A DNA stretch of 64,000 nucleotides from Arthrobacter sp. Hiyo4 (GTDB lineage Bacteria; Actinomycetota; Actinomycetes; Actinomycetales; Micrococcaceae). The position numbers and the translations under genes were made by a program. The notes beneath the pieces are model-generated. The model did no database searches and was not told the DNA's origin. It saw only the letters and a program-made list of their open reading frames with translations. This document shows positions 21,269 to 31,544 of this stretch, in pieces. The first letter of the stretch is position 1; each line of letters opens with the position of its first letter. The DNA lies in NCBI GenBank assembly GCA_002370555.1, contig AP014718.1, positions 1,798,001-1,862,000 of the forward strand. The letters are read 5' to 3'.

Positions 21269-21309
21269 ACAGCAACACATCACCCACCCAAATAATCAAA
21301 GGAGCAACC

Positions 21310-21704
21310 ATGTCATTTGGTCAGCGCGATTTCGACCGTCAGAAGCCGGAAATTGACTTCCCGCAAGGCGATGTCCCCACCGAACTGGTTATCACCGACC
21401 TCATCGAGGGTGACGGTGCCGAGGCCAAAAAGGGCGACACCGTCTCCACCCACTACGTCGGTGTGGCCTGGTCCACCGGCGAAGAGTTCGACGCTTCCTG
21501 GGGCCGCGGCGCCCGCTGGACTTCCGTGTAGGCGTGGGCCAGGTCATCCAGGGCTGGGACCAGGGCTTGCTGGGCATGAAGGTGGGCGGCCGCCGCCGCC
21601 TGGAGATTCCTTCCGAACTGGCGTACGGCTCCCGCGGAGCCGGCGGAGCCATCGGCCCCAACGAAGCGCTGATCTTCGTGGTGGACCTCGTGGGCGTCCG
21701 CTGA
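21310..21704 (+). CDS. FKBP-type peptidyl-prolyl cis-trans isomerase, cytoplasmic
   Basis: About 131 residues, a single-domain FKBP without signal peptide. Family blocks: VITDLIEGDGAEAKKGDTVS, HYVGVAWSTGEEFDASWGRG, VIQGWDQGLLGMKVGGRRRL and IPSELAYGSRGAGGAIGPNE, with the usual LIFVVDLVGV end. It is probably a cytoplasmic foldase. AAAGGAG lies seven bases ahead of the ATG. One C is missing near 21511, where GGCGCCCGCTGG must become GGCGCCCCGCTGG to read PLDFRVGVGQ. Likely in one transcript with the lipoprotein FKBP. Confidence 0.92.
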
Positions 21705-21810
21705 CCGAAACATCGTGACGCCGGAAGGCGCGGTAACAATCAGGGTTCTGTTTTCCTGCTGGTTGCCGCGCTTTCTGCTTTCCGCGGTGGAGTTTAGTAA
21801 CGTAGCCAGC

Positions 21811-23795
21811 GTGTCCGTCTCCCGTACTGAACGCCTGCTGAACCTCCTGATAGCCCTGCTGAACACCAAATACGGCCTGCGCCGGGCAGAGTTGCGGGCG
21901 AAGGTCTACCATGACACGTCCGGCAACGACGTGGCCTTCGGCAGGATGTTTGAGCGGGACAAGAATGACCTTCGCCAGTTCGGCTTCGATGTGGAAACCG
22001 TCACGGACCTCGGCTGGAGCGAAGATGATCCGGCCACCACCCGCTACCGCATCGGCAAGGAATCGAACCGCCTGCCTGATGTCCAGCTCAGCCCGGGGGA
22101 GTGGACCGTCCTCCTCCTGGCATCCCAGTTGTGGGAGCGTGCCGCCCTGGGAACCGCCGCTGCCAGCGCCCTCCGCAAGCTCCAGGCCTCCGGCACCGTG
22201 TCCGACGTCGAACTTCCGGTTGGTGTCCAGCCGCGGATCCGGCCGGCGGGCCAGGCCTTTGATGATGTGGTGGCTGCCATGCACGCCCAGCACCCCGTCA
22301 ACTTTCCCTACCTGGCAGGCACCACCGGCAAGGAAGAGCAACGGACGGTGGAGCCGTGGGCCTCGGCAGCCGCTTCGGCCAGTGGTATCTAACCGGCTAC
22401 GACCGCTCGCGCAAGGCACCGCGCCACTTCCGGCTCTCCCGGTTCACGGGCCCCGTCACGGTGCTGGAGAAGGAAACCTACCCGGCGCCGCCGAACTTCA
22501 ATGTCCGCGCAGAACTGGACCGGCTTCCGGAGCTCCCGCTCCGGACCGCCGTCGTGGACGTCCGGCAGGGCCGTCTCCTTGGCCTGCGCCGGCGCGCCAC
22601 GCCGGTTGCCGACGGGAGTGCCGGAACGCCCGACGCCGGCTACGAACGGCTGCAGGTCACCTTCCGGGACGCTGAGGTGCTGGCCGAAGAGCTCGCATCG
22701 TATGGCCCGGACGCTGTGGCACATGCTCCCGACGAGCTGGTGGCAGCCGTGCGGCACCGGCTGCGCAACGCGGCCGCCTTCTGCGCCGCTCCCAGCCCTG
22801 CCTATCTGTTTGCGGACGCACCGCGGGGCCGCACCGTCCGTAAACGGACGTCTGAGGACCAGCTCAAGCGCATGCTGCAGCTGGTGCCGTTCCTGGTCCA
22901 CAACCAGGGCCTGCATATCCACGACGTCGCAGCCCGCTTCGGTGTCACGCCCGCGGAGCTGGAAGGCGACCTGCGGATCCTCATCTGCTCCGGACTTCCC
23001 GAGGGATACCCAGACGACCTCCTGGACATCCACTGGGAGGAAGGCCACGTTTACATCACCCAGGACCTGGATCTCAAAAGGCCGGTCCGGTTCACTGTGG
23101 ACGAGGCCTGCGCGCTGCTGACCGGGCTCGAGACGCTCAATGGGCTTCCTGAACTTGCCGAAGGAGGTGCCCTGGAGTCGGTGACCCTCAAACTGATGGC
23201 AGCGGCCGGCGAAGAAGGGCTGCGGGCGGGTTCGCTTGCCGGTCCGGCGGTGGGACCCTCGGATTCGGCCGTGCTTGACGTTGTCCGTGGTGCAATCCAG
23301 GAGCGGTTGCAGCTGCGGCTCGTGTACTTCTCCGCCCAGCGCGACCAGGTCTCCGAACGGGACGTGGATCCGCTCCGCCTGTATTCCCTGGACAACACCT
23401 GGTACTTCGAGGCCTACTGCCATTCGGCCCAGGGGCTGCGGAACTTCAGGCTGGACCGGGTGCAGGAGGTCCACACGAACGGAAATCCCGCGTCCTCGCA
23501 CGTCCGGGCCGGGGAAAGCTTTCCGGCCAAACTGTTCACGCCCAACGACGACGACACCACGGTCCTGGTGCAGCTCACCAGGCAGGGCGCCGGCTTGGCG
23601 GACGATTATTACGCCGATCGTGTGGCACCCCTTCCCGACGGCGGCCTCGTGGCCGAGATCCGGTTCGGCAGCACTGCCTGGCTTCCCATGTTCGTGGCCC
23701 AGCACGGCGGGGCCGCCAGGATCCTCGAACCTGCCGAGCTGGGCGCGGCCGCGCTGGACTGGATCGAGGCGGCTCTGGCCAGGTACGGCGGCTAG
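21811..23795 (+). CDS. pafBC: Fused PafB-PafC WYL-domain DNA-damage regulator
   Basis: About 661 residues, twice the size of a single PafB or PafC. Each half begins with a winged helix-turn-helix (TERLLNLLIALLNTKYGLRR near residue 5; EDQLKRMLQLVPFLVHNQGL near 350) and carries a WYL-type ligand-sensing domain (QWYLTGYDRSRKAPRHFRL; TWYFEAYCHSAQGLRNFRL). PafBC activates RecA-independent DNA-damage genes in mycobacteria, and a natural fusion is known from Arthrobacter. One G is missing near 22356 (GTGGGCCTCGG), at the first WYL core. GTG at 21811 is chosen because SVSRTERLLNLL is the family start. It follows the proteasome genes as usual. Confidence 0.92.
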
Positions 23796-23805
23796 ACTCG
23801 TCAGC

Positions 23806-24158
23806 ATGCCTTGGTGGTCCTGGATCCTGATCTGGATTGCGCTTATTGCGCTCTCCCTGCTCTTTTATGTCCTCCTGGGCATCAGGCTGTACCGCCAGTT
23901 CATGGCGGTCATGAAGGACCTGGGCGCCGCGGGAGCAAAAGTGGGGCACCTGGTGCCAGCAACGGCTGTCCCTGATGACGGCCCGCAGCCGACGGGATCA
24001 GTTCAACCCGGTTCGGCTGTTTTTGCCTCACCGGCCCGTATGCGTCATGATTACGACGCATCCAAGTCATCCCGCAAGGAGCACCGCCGCCAGAGGCGGA
24101 TGCAGCGCAAGCATGACGGGGCCAGCCCCAGTCGCTTCGCGATCTCAATCTCAGTTAG
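23806..24158 (+). CDS. Small one-TM membrane protein
   Basis: About 117 residues. One N-terminal TM helix (WILIWIALIALSLLFYVLLG) is followed by an amphipathic stretch and a basic C-terminus (SSRKEHRRQRRMQRKHD). I know this as a conserved Arthrobacter gene between pafBC and tatA but not by a function. A base is missing near 24118; restoring it gives an end GQPQSLRDLNLS and a stop at 24156, well before tatA. Without it the frame runs on into the tatA start. It may act as an accessory to Tat or simply be co-located. Confidence 0.65.
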
Positions 24159-24190
24159 ACGTAGGATGTTGTTAGAGGAAAGGATTTCCC

Positions 24191-24466
24191 GTGGGAAGAC
24201 TCTTTGATGGCCCGTGGCCAATTGTCATTATCATCGTCGTTGCGCTGCTGCTTTTCGCCGCGCCCAAACTCCCTGCCATGGCGCGAAGCCTTGGCCAGTC
24301 CATGCGGATCATCAAGTCCGAGGTCAAGGAAATGAAGAACGACGGCAAGACCGACTCCACCGACACGGCTTCCGGCCCGGTGGAAGGCAAGATCGTTAAC
24401 CACCCGCCGGCGAAGCCCGGTGAACCGACCGACGGCACCGACGTTCCGCCGTCGACCCGCGCTTAA
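24191..24466 (+). CDS. tatA: Sec-independent protein translocase TatA
   Basis: An intact 91-residue protein: short N-terminus, one TM helix (PIVIIIVVALLLFAAPKLP), then the amphipathic helix AMARSLGQSMRIIKSEVKE and a hydrophilic Pro-rich tail. This is the pore-forming component of twin-arginine export. GTG at 24191 with AGAGGAAAGGA upstream. Followed six bases later by tatC, forming a two-gene Tat operon; no tatB is present nearby, which is normal if it lies elsewhere. Confidence 0.93.
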   Translation: MGRLFDGPWPIVIIIVVALLLFAAPKLPAMARSLGQSMRIIKSEVKEMKNDGKTDSTDTASGPVEGKIVNHPPAKPGEPTDGTDVPPSTRA

Positions 24467-24472
24467 CCCGAA

Positions 24473-25309
24473 GTGGCACTGACGCGGGGCCGTAAGTCCA
24501 ACCCTGAGGGGCGGATGGCTCTTTGGGACCACCTCAAGGAGCTCAAGAACCGGCTGATCAAATCGGCAATTGCAGTTCTCCTTGCTGGCGTGGGCGGCTG
24601 GTTCCTTTACGACCCGGTCGTGGCAAGCCTGTCGGACCCGCTGATTTCCATTGCCCGGGATACGGGACGCACCGCGGTCCTGAACTTCGCGACCATCGCG
24701 GATCCTTTTGCGTTCAAGATCCAGATTGCCATCCAGATAGGGCTGGTTATCTCCAGCCCTGTCTGGATCTATCAGGTGTGGGCTTTTATCACCCCGGGTC
24801 TGACCAGGAAGGAACGCGGCTACACGCTCGGCTTCATGGCGGCCGCTGTGCCGCTGTTCCTGGCCGGCGTGTTTGTAGCCTGGCTCGTGTTCCCCACCGT
24901 GGTCAGGGCGCTGCTGCAGTTCACACCAGCCACCGGCGCCAACAACATCTCGGCCACCGACTACCTGACGTTCGCCACCCAGATGCTGCTGATCCTCGGG
25001 ATCTCGTTCCTGGTCCCAGTGATCCTGGTCGGCATCAACATGGCCGGAGTGGTGCGGGGCCGGACCATCCTCAAAGCCTGGCGGATCATCGTCTTCCTGG
25101 TCTTTGTCCTGGCGGCACTGGCTGCACCAGGCACGGACGCGCTGTCCATGTTCCTGCTTGCTGCGCCGCTGCTGATCCTGTTCTTCGCGGCGATCGGGCT
25201 GTGTATCTTCAACGACAGGCGCCGCGACAAGCGCGTGGCGAAACAGGCTGCTGAGACGGACGCGACAGCCGACATCGCGACGCCCGGCAACGAACTGAAG
25301 AACCTGTAG
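24473..25309 (+). CDS. tatC: Sec-independent protein translocase TatC
   Basis: An intact 278-residue, six-TM protein. The cytoplasmic N-terminus MALWDHLKELKNRLIKS is the signal-peptide recognition region, and SSPVWIYQVWAFITPGLTRK contains the invariant Pro and Glu/Lys loop residues of the family. It recognises twin-arginine signal peptides at the membrane. The start is GTG at 24473; an internal ATG near 24514 would match shorter family members. The C-terminal tail is a charged extension. Confidence 0.94.
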   Translation: MALTRGRKSNPEGRMALWDHLKELKNRLIKSAIAVLLAGVGGWFLYDPVVASLSDPLISIARDTGRTAVLNFATIADPFAFKIQIAIQIGLVISSPVWIYQVWAFITPGLTRKERGYTLGFMAAAVPLFLAGVFVAWLVFPTVVRALLQFTPATGANNISATDYLTFATQMLLILGISFLVPVILVGINMAGVVRGRTILKAWRIIVFLVFVLAALAAPGTDALSMFLLAAPLLILFFAAIGLCIFNDRRRDKRVAKQAAETDATADIATPGNELKNL

Positions 25310-25333
25310 CGCGTGGCGCACTAGGCTTGAGGC

Positions 25334-28241
25334 ATGTCCTCTATTTCCGGGCCACTCTCGCCCTCTGAAAGCTACCGGGCCAGCGCGGAACGCACGGCCG
25401 AAGCGGGCACCTACCTCGGCGGGTTTGTCCGCACCCTTGATTTTGAACTTGACGAATTCCAGCGCCTCGCCTGCCGGTCCCTCCAGGAGGGCAAGGGAGT
25501 GCTGGTGGCTGCCCCACTGGTGCCGGTAAAACCATCGTGGGCGAATTTGCCATCTATCTCGCCTTGGAACGAAACCTAAAGGCCTTCTACACGACCCCGA
25601 TCAAGGCTCTGAGCAACCAAAAATTCACGGAACTCTCCGAAAAGTACGGGGCGGAAAACGTCGGTCTGCTGACCGGCGACACCAGCATCAACGGCGACGC
25701 CCCCGTAGTGGTCATGACCACGGAAGTCCTCCGGAACATGCTCTACGCGGACTCGGACACCCTGGATGACCTCGGTTTTGTGGTCATGGACGAAGTCCAC
25801 TACCTCGCGGACCGCTTCCGTGGCGCCGTCTGGGAGGAAGTCATCATCCACCTCCCCAGCGAAGTCCAGGTGGCATCCCTCAGCGCCACCGTTTCCAATG
25901 CAGAAGAATTCGGTGCCTGGCTGGATACGGTGCGCGGCGACACCGACATCATTGTCTCCGAGCACCGCCCCGTTCCCCTGTGGCAGCACGTCATGGTGGG
26001 CCGGGACATCGTGGACCTGTTCGCCGGCGAAACCACCTTCGACGAAATCGCCCCGCCCGCGGATGCGGAGACCGGAGCTCCGCTGCCGGTCCAGGAGCGG
26101 CTCACCGAGGCCACCAAAGACGCCGAGGGCCAGGGTTTCGAAGTCAATCCGGACCTGCTCAGGATGGCCCGCACCGAAGGCCAGCAAAGTTTCGCCGGAC
26201 GGTTCGGCCACGGCGGACGAAGCCAGCGCCGCCAGCACCGGCAACGGACAGAGGACCGCCCAAGGCAGGGAGCCCAACCAGGCGCCGTACGGAAGGCCAG
26301 CCGCCCCCAGGTGATCGCGAGCCTCGACCGGCAGGATCTGCTGCCGGCCATCACGTTCATCTTCTCGCGGGCAGGCTGCGACGCCGCCGTTGCCCAGTGT
26401 GTCTCGTCCGGACTCTGGCTGACCACCGAGAAGGAGCAACGGATCATCGCCCAGCGCGTCGACGAGGCCGGGCAGGACATTCCGTCCGATGACTTGGATG
26501 TTTTGGGCTTCTGGACGTGGCGGGACGGACTGCTGCGTGGCTTCGCGGCACACCACGCCGGCATGCTTCCCACCTTCAAGGAAGTCGTGGAGAAACTTTT
26601 CGTCGAGGGCCTGGTCAAGGCCGTGTTCGCCACCGAAACGCTCGCCCTGGGCGTTAACATGCCGGCCCGCTCCGTGGTCCTGGAAAAGCTCGACAAGTTC
26701 AACGGAGAAGCCCATGTGGACATCACCGCGGGGAGTACACCCAGCTGACCGGCCGCGCGGGCCGCCGTGGCATCGACGTCGAAGGCCACGCAGTTGTCCT
26801 CTGGCAGCCTGGCACGGACCCGACAGCCGTTGCCGGCCTCGCCTCCCGCCGTACGTATCCACTGAACTCGAGCTTCCGGCCGACGTACAACATGAGCATC
26901 AACCTGCTGGCACAGTTTGGCCGTGCCCGGGCGCGCGAAATCCTTGAATCCTCCTTCGCGCAGTTCCAGGCTGACCGGTCCGTCGTCGGACTTGCCAAGC
27001 AGGTACGCAGCCGCGAAGAATCCCTCGCCGGATACGCGAAGTCCATGACCTGCCACCTCGGAGACTTCACCGAGTATGCCCGTTTGCGCCGTGAACTGTC
27101 CGACGCCGAAAACGTCACCTCGCGCAGCAAGTCCCGGGCTCACAAGTCCCTGAATGAAGACTCCCTGGCACGGCTGATGCCCGGCGACGTGGTGGACGTC
27201 CCGGGAGGGCGGGCGCCCGGGCCGGCCATTGTGCTCAGCTCGGACCACAGCGGCAGGGAGCCGCGGCCGGCCATCCTGACGCTCGACAACCAGCTCAGGC
27301 GGATCGGCACCGAGGACCTGGAGGGCCCCATCGCACCCCTGACCCGGATCCGGATCCCGAAGTCGTTCAATGCGAAGGTCCCCAAGTCCCGGCGTGACCT
27401 CGCATCGTCGGCCCGGAACGCACTCCGGGAGAACCGCCCGCCTGCCCCCGGCCGCAGCACTGATTTTGGCTTGGGGTCCGTTTTGCCCCATCAGGAGAAA
27501 CGCATCACGGAGCTTCGCCAGGCGCTCCGGGCCCACCCCTGCCACGGCTGCAGCGAGCGTGAAGACCACGCCCGCTGGTCTGAGCGTTGGTGGAAGCTGC
27601 GCCGGGAGACGGATGCCCTGGTCCGGCAGATCCAGGGCCGGACCAACACCATTGCCAAGACCTTCGATCGCGTCTGCGATGTCCTTTCCGCCTACGGCTA
27701 CCTGGAAGCAGGAGCTGACGGGCGCCTGGCCATCAGCCCGGACGGCCAGCGGCTCCGCCGGATCTACGGCGAGAAGGACCTGCTGATTTCGCAAGCACTG
27801 CGGCTGGGCGCACTCAACGACCTGGACGCCGTCGAAGTAGCAGCCCTGGCAAGCGTCCTGGTCTACCAGGCCAAACGCGAGGACAGGGGCCTCCGCCCCA
27901 GGATGCCCAGCGTCTCGCTTGAATCGTCCGTGGATGTGGTGATCCGGGAATGGTCGGCCCTGGAGGACGTGGAAGAGGCGAACAAGCTTCCACTGACTGG
28001 CGAACCGGAGCTGGGTCTTGTCTGGCCGATGTACAAATGGGCCAAGGGACGCCACCTCCAGGAAGTGCTCAGCGGCACGGACCTGGCGGCAGGCGACTTC
28101 GTCCGCTGGGTCAAACAGGTCATCGACCTCCTGGACCAGCTCGCAAAGATTCCCGGCCTGGATCCGCGCGTTTCCAGGCTTTGCGCAGAAGCAATATCAC
28201 TCATCCGCCGCGGCGTCGTGGCCTACTCTTCCGTACTTTGA
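25334..28241 (+). CDS. helY: DEAD/DEAH-box RNA helicase (HelY/Ski2-like)
   Basis: About 969 residues, a large Ski2/Mtr4-like helicase. Motifs: Walker A APTGAGKT (restored near residue 63), TTPIKALSNQKF, DEVH box VVMDEVHYLADRF, LSATVSNAEEFG, the second RecA domain with FAAHHAGMLPTFKE and TETLALGVNMPARS, motif VI QLTGRAGRRGIDVEG, and a C-terminal DSHCT-type domain (LGSVLPHQEKRITELR onward). ATG at 25334. Bases are missing near 25517 (Walker A) and 26734 (GCGGGGAGTAC needs a fifth G). Homologues lie downstream of tatC in mycobacteria too. Probably acts in RNA turnover or structure remodelling. Confidence 0.92.
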
Positions 28242-28304
28242 TGTCCCGGCTCTGATGCACCGACAGCCTGCCTTCTTCCCCCTAGCCCCAGGAGCTTCGC
28301 CCGC

Positions 28305-29959
28305 ATGACCACTGAACGTTCCACCCTGGCCGTGCCGCACGAGCGCAAGGTGGTCCTGTACCGCAACGGCTCGGTCTACACAGCAGCAGACCCCTTTGCC
28401 ACTGCCATGCTGGTTGACGGCGACACCGTGGCCTGGGTCGGCTCCGAGCAGGCGGCATCCTCCATCGCCGACAGCTCCATGGAGATCATCGACCTCCATG
28501 GCGCCCTCGCGGCGCCGGGGTTTGTTGACTCCCACGTCCACCTCACGGAAACCGGCATCGCACTGGCTTCCCTCCAGCTGGGCGGGATCCGTTCCGCCCG
28601 GCAATTACTCGATGCCGTGGCCGCAGCCAAAGGCGACGGCCCCTGCTGGGTCACGGCTGGGATGAATCCACGTGGGAGGACCCGGCCCTTCCGGCGGCCG
28701 AGGAGCTTGATCAGGCGGCCGGTGGCAGGCCGGTGTTCCTCGCCAGGGTGGATGCGCATTCGGCGTTGGTCTCTTCCTCCTTGGCTGCGGCCGCCGGGCT
28801 TGGCGGACTGGACGGCTACAGCGCGGGTTCACAAGTGAAGCGCGCCGCCCATACAGCGGCCCGCCAGGAAGCACGGCGGCTCCCGGAGGCCAGCCTCCTG
28901 GCCTACCAGCGGCGCGCCCTTACCGAAGCGGCCGAAAACGGTTATGTGGCACTGGCGGAGATGGCCGCGCCGCATATAGGCGGAGTTTACGACCTTCGCC
29001 TTGCCGCCGCGTGGAACACGGCGGCCGGAGAGGCCATGCCGGAAATCCTGCCGTACTGGGGCGAACTGGCCACGTCCGAGGAGCAGGCCCGGGCACTGCT
29101 GGACGAACTGGGCGTATCCGTGCGCGGCCTGGCAGGCGACCTGAACATTGACGGTTCCCTCGGCTCCAGGACAGCGGCACTGAGGGCCGGCTACAGCGAC
29201 GCGGTGGGGGAGCGGGGCTGCCTCTACCTCTCGGCAGAGCAGGCCGGCGCCCACCTGGCGGCCTGCTCGCTGCTGGGCATCCAGGGCGGCTTCCACGTCA
29301 TCGGCGACGCGGGACTTGATGCCGCGCTGGAGGCACTGGAACTCGCGGCCGCCGAAGTGGGCGAACAACGGGTCCGTGCCGCCGGCCACCGCTTCGAACA
29401 TGTGGAAGTCGCAGACCCCAAATCAGTGCAACAACTGGCCCGCTACTCCGTCACAGTCAGCGCCCAGCCGCGGTTCGACGCTGACTGGGGGAAGGAAGGC
29501 GGCATGTATGAGCAGCGCCTGGGGAGCCGGAGCCGCTCCATGAACCCGTTTGCCTCGTTCTATGCTGCCGGTGTTCCTATCTGCTTCGGCAGCGACAGCC
29601 CGGTGACACCACTGCGCCCGTGGTCCAGCGTGCGTGCCTGCCTGGAACACCACAACCACGCTGAACGGATCTCGGCCCGCGCAGCGTTCCTCGGCCACAC
29701 CCGCGCGGGGTGGCGGGCAGCAAAGCACCACAACCCGATGGCCGGGCAACTGGTTCCCGGCGCACCAGCCAGTTTCGCTGTTTGGGATGCTGAGGAGCTC
29801 ATGGTTCAGGTGGCGGACGGCCGCGTACAGTCCTGGAGCACGGATCCGCGTGCCCGCACGCCCCTTCTCCCGGCACTTGATACCGGCGTGGACCCGGTGT
29901 GCCTGCAGACCGTGAAGGACGGCGTGGAGCTGTATTCGAGTCCGGCACTGCGCTCCTGA
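28305..29959 (+). CDS. Amidohydrolase, YtcJ-like
   Basis: About 551 residues of the metal-dependent amidohydrolase superfamily. The first zinc motif is APGFVDSHVHLTETG (about 72-86). The barrel continues with VFLARVDAHSALV, GLAGDLNIDGSLGSR, FHVIGDAGLDAALEAL (third metal motif region), RAAGHRFEHVE and ICFGSDSPVTPLRPW, where the final Asp is the catalytic base. These match the YtcJ/exoenzyme-regulatory AepA-like group; the substrate is unknown. One G is missing near 28658 (ACGGCTGGG should be ACGGGCTGGG). ATG at 28305 begins 63 bases after the helicase stop. Confidence 0.88.
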
Positions 29960-29994
29960 CCGGACACGCCAGCCAACGCCCCCATAAAGCGCCC

Positions 29995-30000
29995 TATAAT
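29995..30000 (+). promoter_or_regulatory. Putative -10 box ahead of the dolichol-type mannose synthase gene
   Basis: A perfect TATAAT lies 77 bases before the GTG at 30077, in the 117-base gap after the amidohydrolase gene. No good -35 hexamer is visible at 16-18 bases, so this is only a candidate. Confidence 0.4.
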
Positions 30001-30076
30001 AGGTAGTTGCGCCTGACCGCCAGCTACTCCGCTACGGTTCAGCCGCTCCGACCGCTCCCGTCCAGGAAGGCCCTTT

Positions 30077-30819
30077 GTGCGCGTCCTCACCATCATTCCT
30101 ACTTACAACGAGCTGGAATCGCTGCCCAAGACTCTTCAACGCCTCCGCGCAGCCGTACCGGCCTCGGACGTACTGGTGGTGGACGACAACAGCCCGGACG
30201 GCACCGGTCAGCTTGCGGACGGCTTTGCCGCCGAGGATGCGCAGGTCCACGTCCTGCACCGCAAAGGCAAGGCCGGCCTGGGAGCCGCCTACATTGCCGG
30301 GTTCAAATGGGGACTCGAGGCAGGCTACGACATCCTGGTGGAAATGGATGCGGACGGCTCACACCAGCCCGAACAGCTTCCCCAGCTGCTGGAAGCCGTT
30401 GAACAGGGCGCGGACCTTGCCATGGGATCCCGCTGGGTTCCCGGTGGCAGCGTGGTCAACTGGCCGCTGTACCGGCAGGCGATTTCACGCACCGGGAGCA
30501 CGTACGCCCGGCTGATGCTGGGCCTGAAGATCAAGGACGTCACCGGCGGCTACCGCGCCTTCCGGAGGACCACGCTGGAAAAACTGAACCTCGACCTTGT
30601 CGATTCAGTGGGCTACGGCTTCCAGGTTGACTTGGCGTGGCGTGTAGCCAAGCTGGGCCTCAGGATCGAGGAACGCCCATTACGTTCGTGGAGCGCGAGC
30701 TCGGAGCGTCAAAGATGAGCGGCAACATTGTTGTGGAAGCCATGATCAACGTCACCAGGTGGGGCATGCAGGCACGCTGGAACAAGCTCACAGGCAAGAA
30801 GGATCCGGCACAGGGCTGA
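30077..30819 (+). CDS. Polyprenol monophosphomannose synthase (GT2)
   Basis: About 247 residues of glycosyltransferase family 2. It should transfer mannose from GDP-mannose to polyprenyl phosphate, giving the donor for extracytoplasmic mannosylation. Signatures: [29 protein letters not shown] (donor site), [20 protein letters not shown], the DXD-type [14 protein letters not shown] and GYRAFRR. It lacks the N-terminal acyltransferase domain of mycobacterial Ppm1. GTG at 30077. One C is missing near 30678 (CGCCCATTACG should be CGCCCCATTACG). A 22-bp hairpin follows the stop. Confidence 0.9.
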
Positions 30820-30844
30820 CCTGCAACGCCGTTAGGACAAAGAC

Positions 30845-30888
30845 AAGGGCCGGGCCGGCAACGTGATCACGTTGCCGGCCCGGCCCTT
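30845..30888. terminator. Bidirectional hairpin terminator
   Basis: A perfect 22-bp palindrome with no unpaired loop bases in the DNA, ending in a T-rich tail (CCCTTTCTT). It lies between the converging GT2 and rbpA genes and would serve both. Confidence 0.85.
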
Positions 30889-30958
30889 TCTTAATCGTTC
30901 AGATCGCGTCAATCGATGACGCTATGACCTCGGTGGGAGGCCGTGACCGCCGCTGGGG

Positions 30959-31306
30959 TCAGGCGCTGCGCCGTTCGCCGCGGCGTTCGCGCAGGATGGT
31001 CAGCCGGTCCTCGAGGATCTGCTCCAGCTCCGGAAGGGAACGACGCTCCAGGAGCATGTCCCAGTGAGTACGGACAGCCTTTTCGTTGCTGGTGTCCGGA
31101 CGTTCGCCATCAACGAGGAGCGCTTCCTTGCCGGTCTTGGAAACCCACACAGGAGGAATTTCAGCCTCTGAAGAGAACGTCACGAAGACCTGCTCGCCGT
31201 CCTCGCACCGGTATTCGACGCGCTGGCGCGGAGCCGGCTCAACGCCGGACTCGGTCTCCATGCTCTGCGCGCCAAGGCGCATACCCCGCAGGCTGCGATC
31301 GCTCAT
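30959..31306 (-). CDS. rbpA: RNA polymerase-binding protein RbpA
   Basis: An intact 115-residue actinobacterial transcription activator that binds sigma region 2 and stabilises open complexes. It starts MSDRSLRGMRLGAQSMETE, continues with the zinc/tail region VEYRCEDGEQVFVTFSSEAE and PPVWVSKTGKEALL, and ends with the sigma-interaction helix MLLERRSLPELEQILEDRL. The ATG at 31306 has GGGAG upstream; a longer reading extends into the leader and lacks homology. A good promoter (-35 31487-31492, -10 31465-31470) lies about 160 bases upstream. Confidence 0.95.
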   Translation of the reverse strand: MSDRSLRGMRLGAQSMETESGVEPAPRQRVEYRCEDGEQVFVTFSSEAEIPPVWVSKTGKEALLVDGERPDTSNEKAVRTHWDMLLERRSLPELEQILEDRLTILRERRGERRSA

Positions 31307-31464
31307 GTTTTCTCCCTCTGGTCGGTTCGCGGAGCAGGACTCCACGCAAGCCGAAACGGCATAACCGCCCCGGACTACTGTGTGCACTGTGCTGCATCAT
31401 AAGATTCAACGCATTGCGAAGCTTTCTTGTTCCAGCGGATCTGGTCCGACCGGACAAATACTCA

Positions 31465-31492
31465 ATTATACCGGCGTGGGGCCTAGCCGCAA
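31465..31492 (-). promoter_or_regulatory. Promoter of rbpA
   Basis: On the minus strand TTGCGG (31492-31487) and TATAAT (31470-31465) are spaced by 16 bases, close to the housekeeping consensus. The leader to the rbpA ATG would be about 150 bases. The long leader has a comparatively AT-rich stretch but no structure I can name. Confidence 0.6.
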
Positions 31493-31494
31493 AA

Positions 31495-31532
31495 CGGGAG
31501 GGGACCCGCGACCAAGCGCGAATCCCCTCCCG
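31495..31532 (-). terminator. Hairpin downstream of the SPFH gene
   Basis: CGGGAGGGGA pairs with TCCCCTCCCG around an 18-base loop, 13 bases after the SPFH stop on the minus strand. It would end the NfeD-SPFH transcript just ahead of the rbpA promoter. A T tract follows on the minus strand (CCCGTTTTG). Confidence 0.65.
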
Positions 31533-31544
31533 CCCCGTATGAGG

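Noticed and set aside
22389..23807. A 472-codon open frame opposite pafBC
   Set aside because: Antisense shadow; the plus strand carries two winged helix and WYL domains.
24155..25321. A 388-codon open frame opposite tatA-tatC
   Set aside because: Low-complexity polar shadow of membrane protein codons; tatA and tatC are intact on the plus strand.
25800..28055. A 751-codon open frame on the minus strand opposite helY
   Set aside because: It is the mirror of the helicase reading frame; high GC at third positions makes long antisense frames. Its translation shows no family motif.
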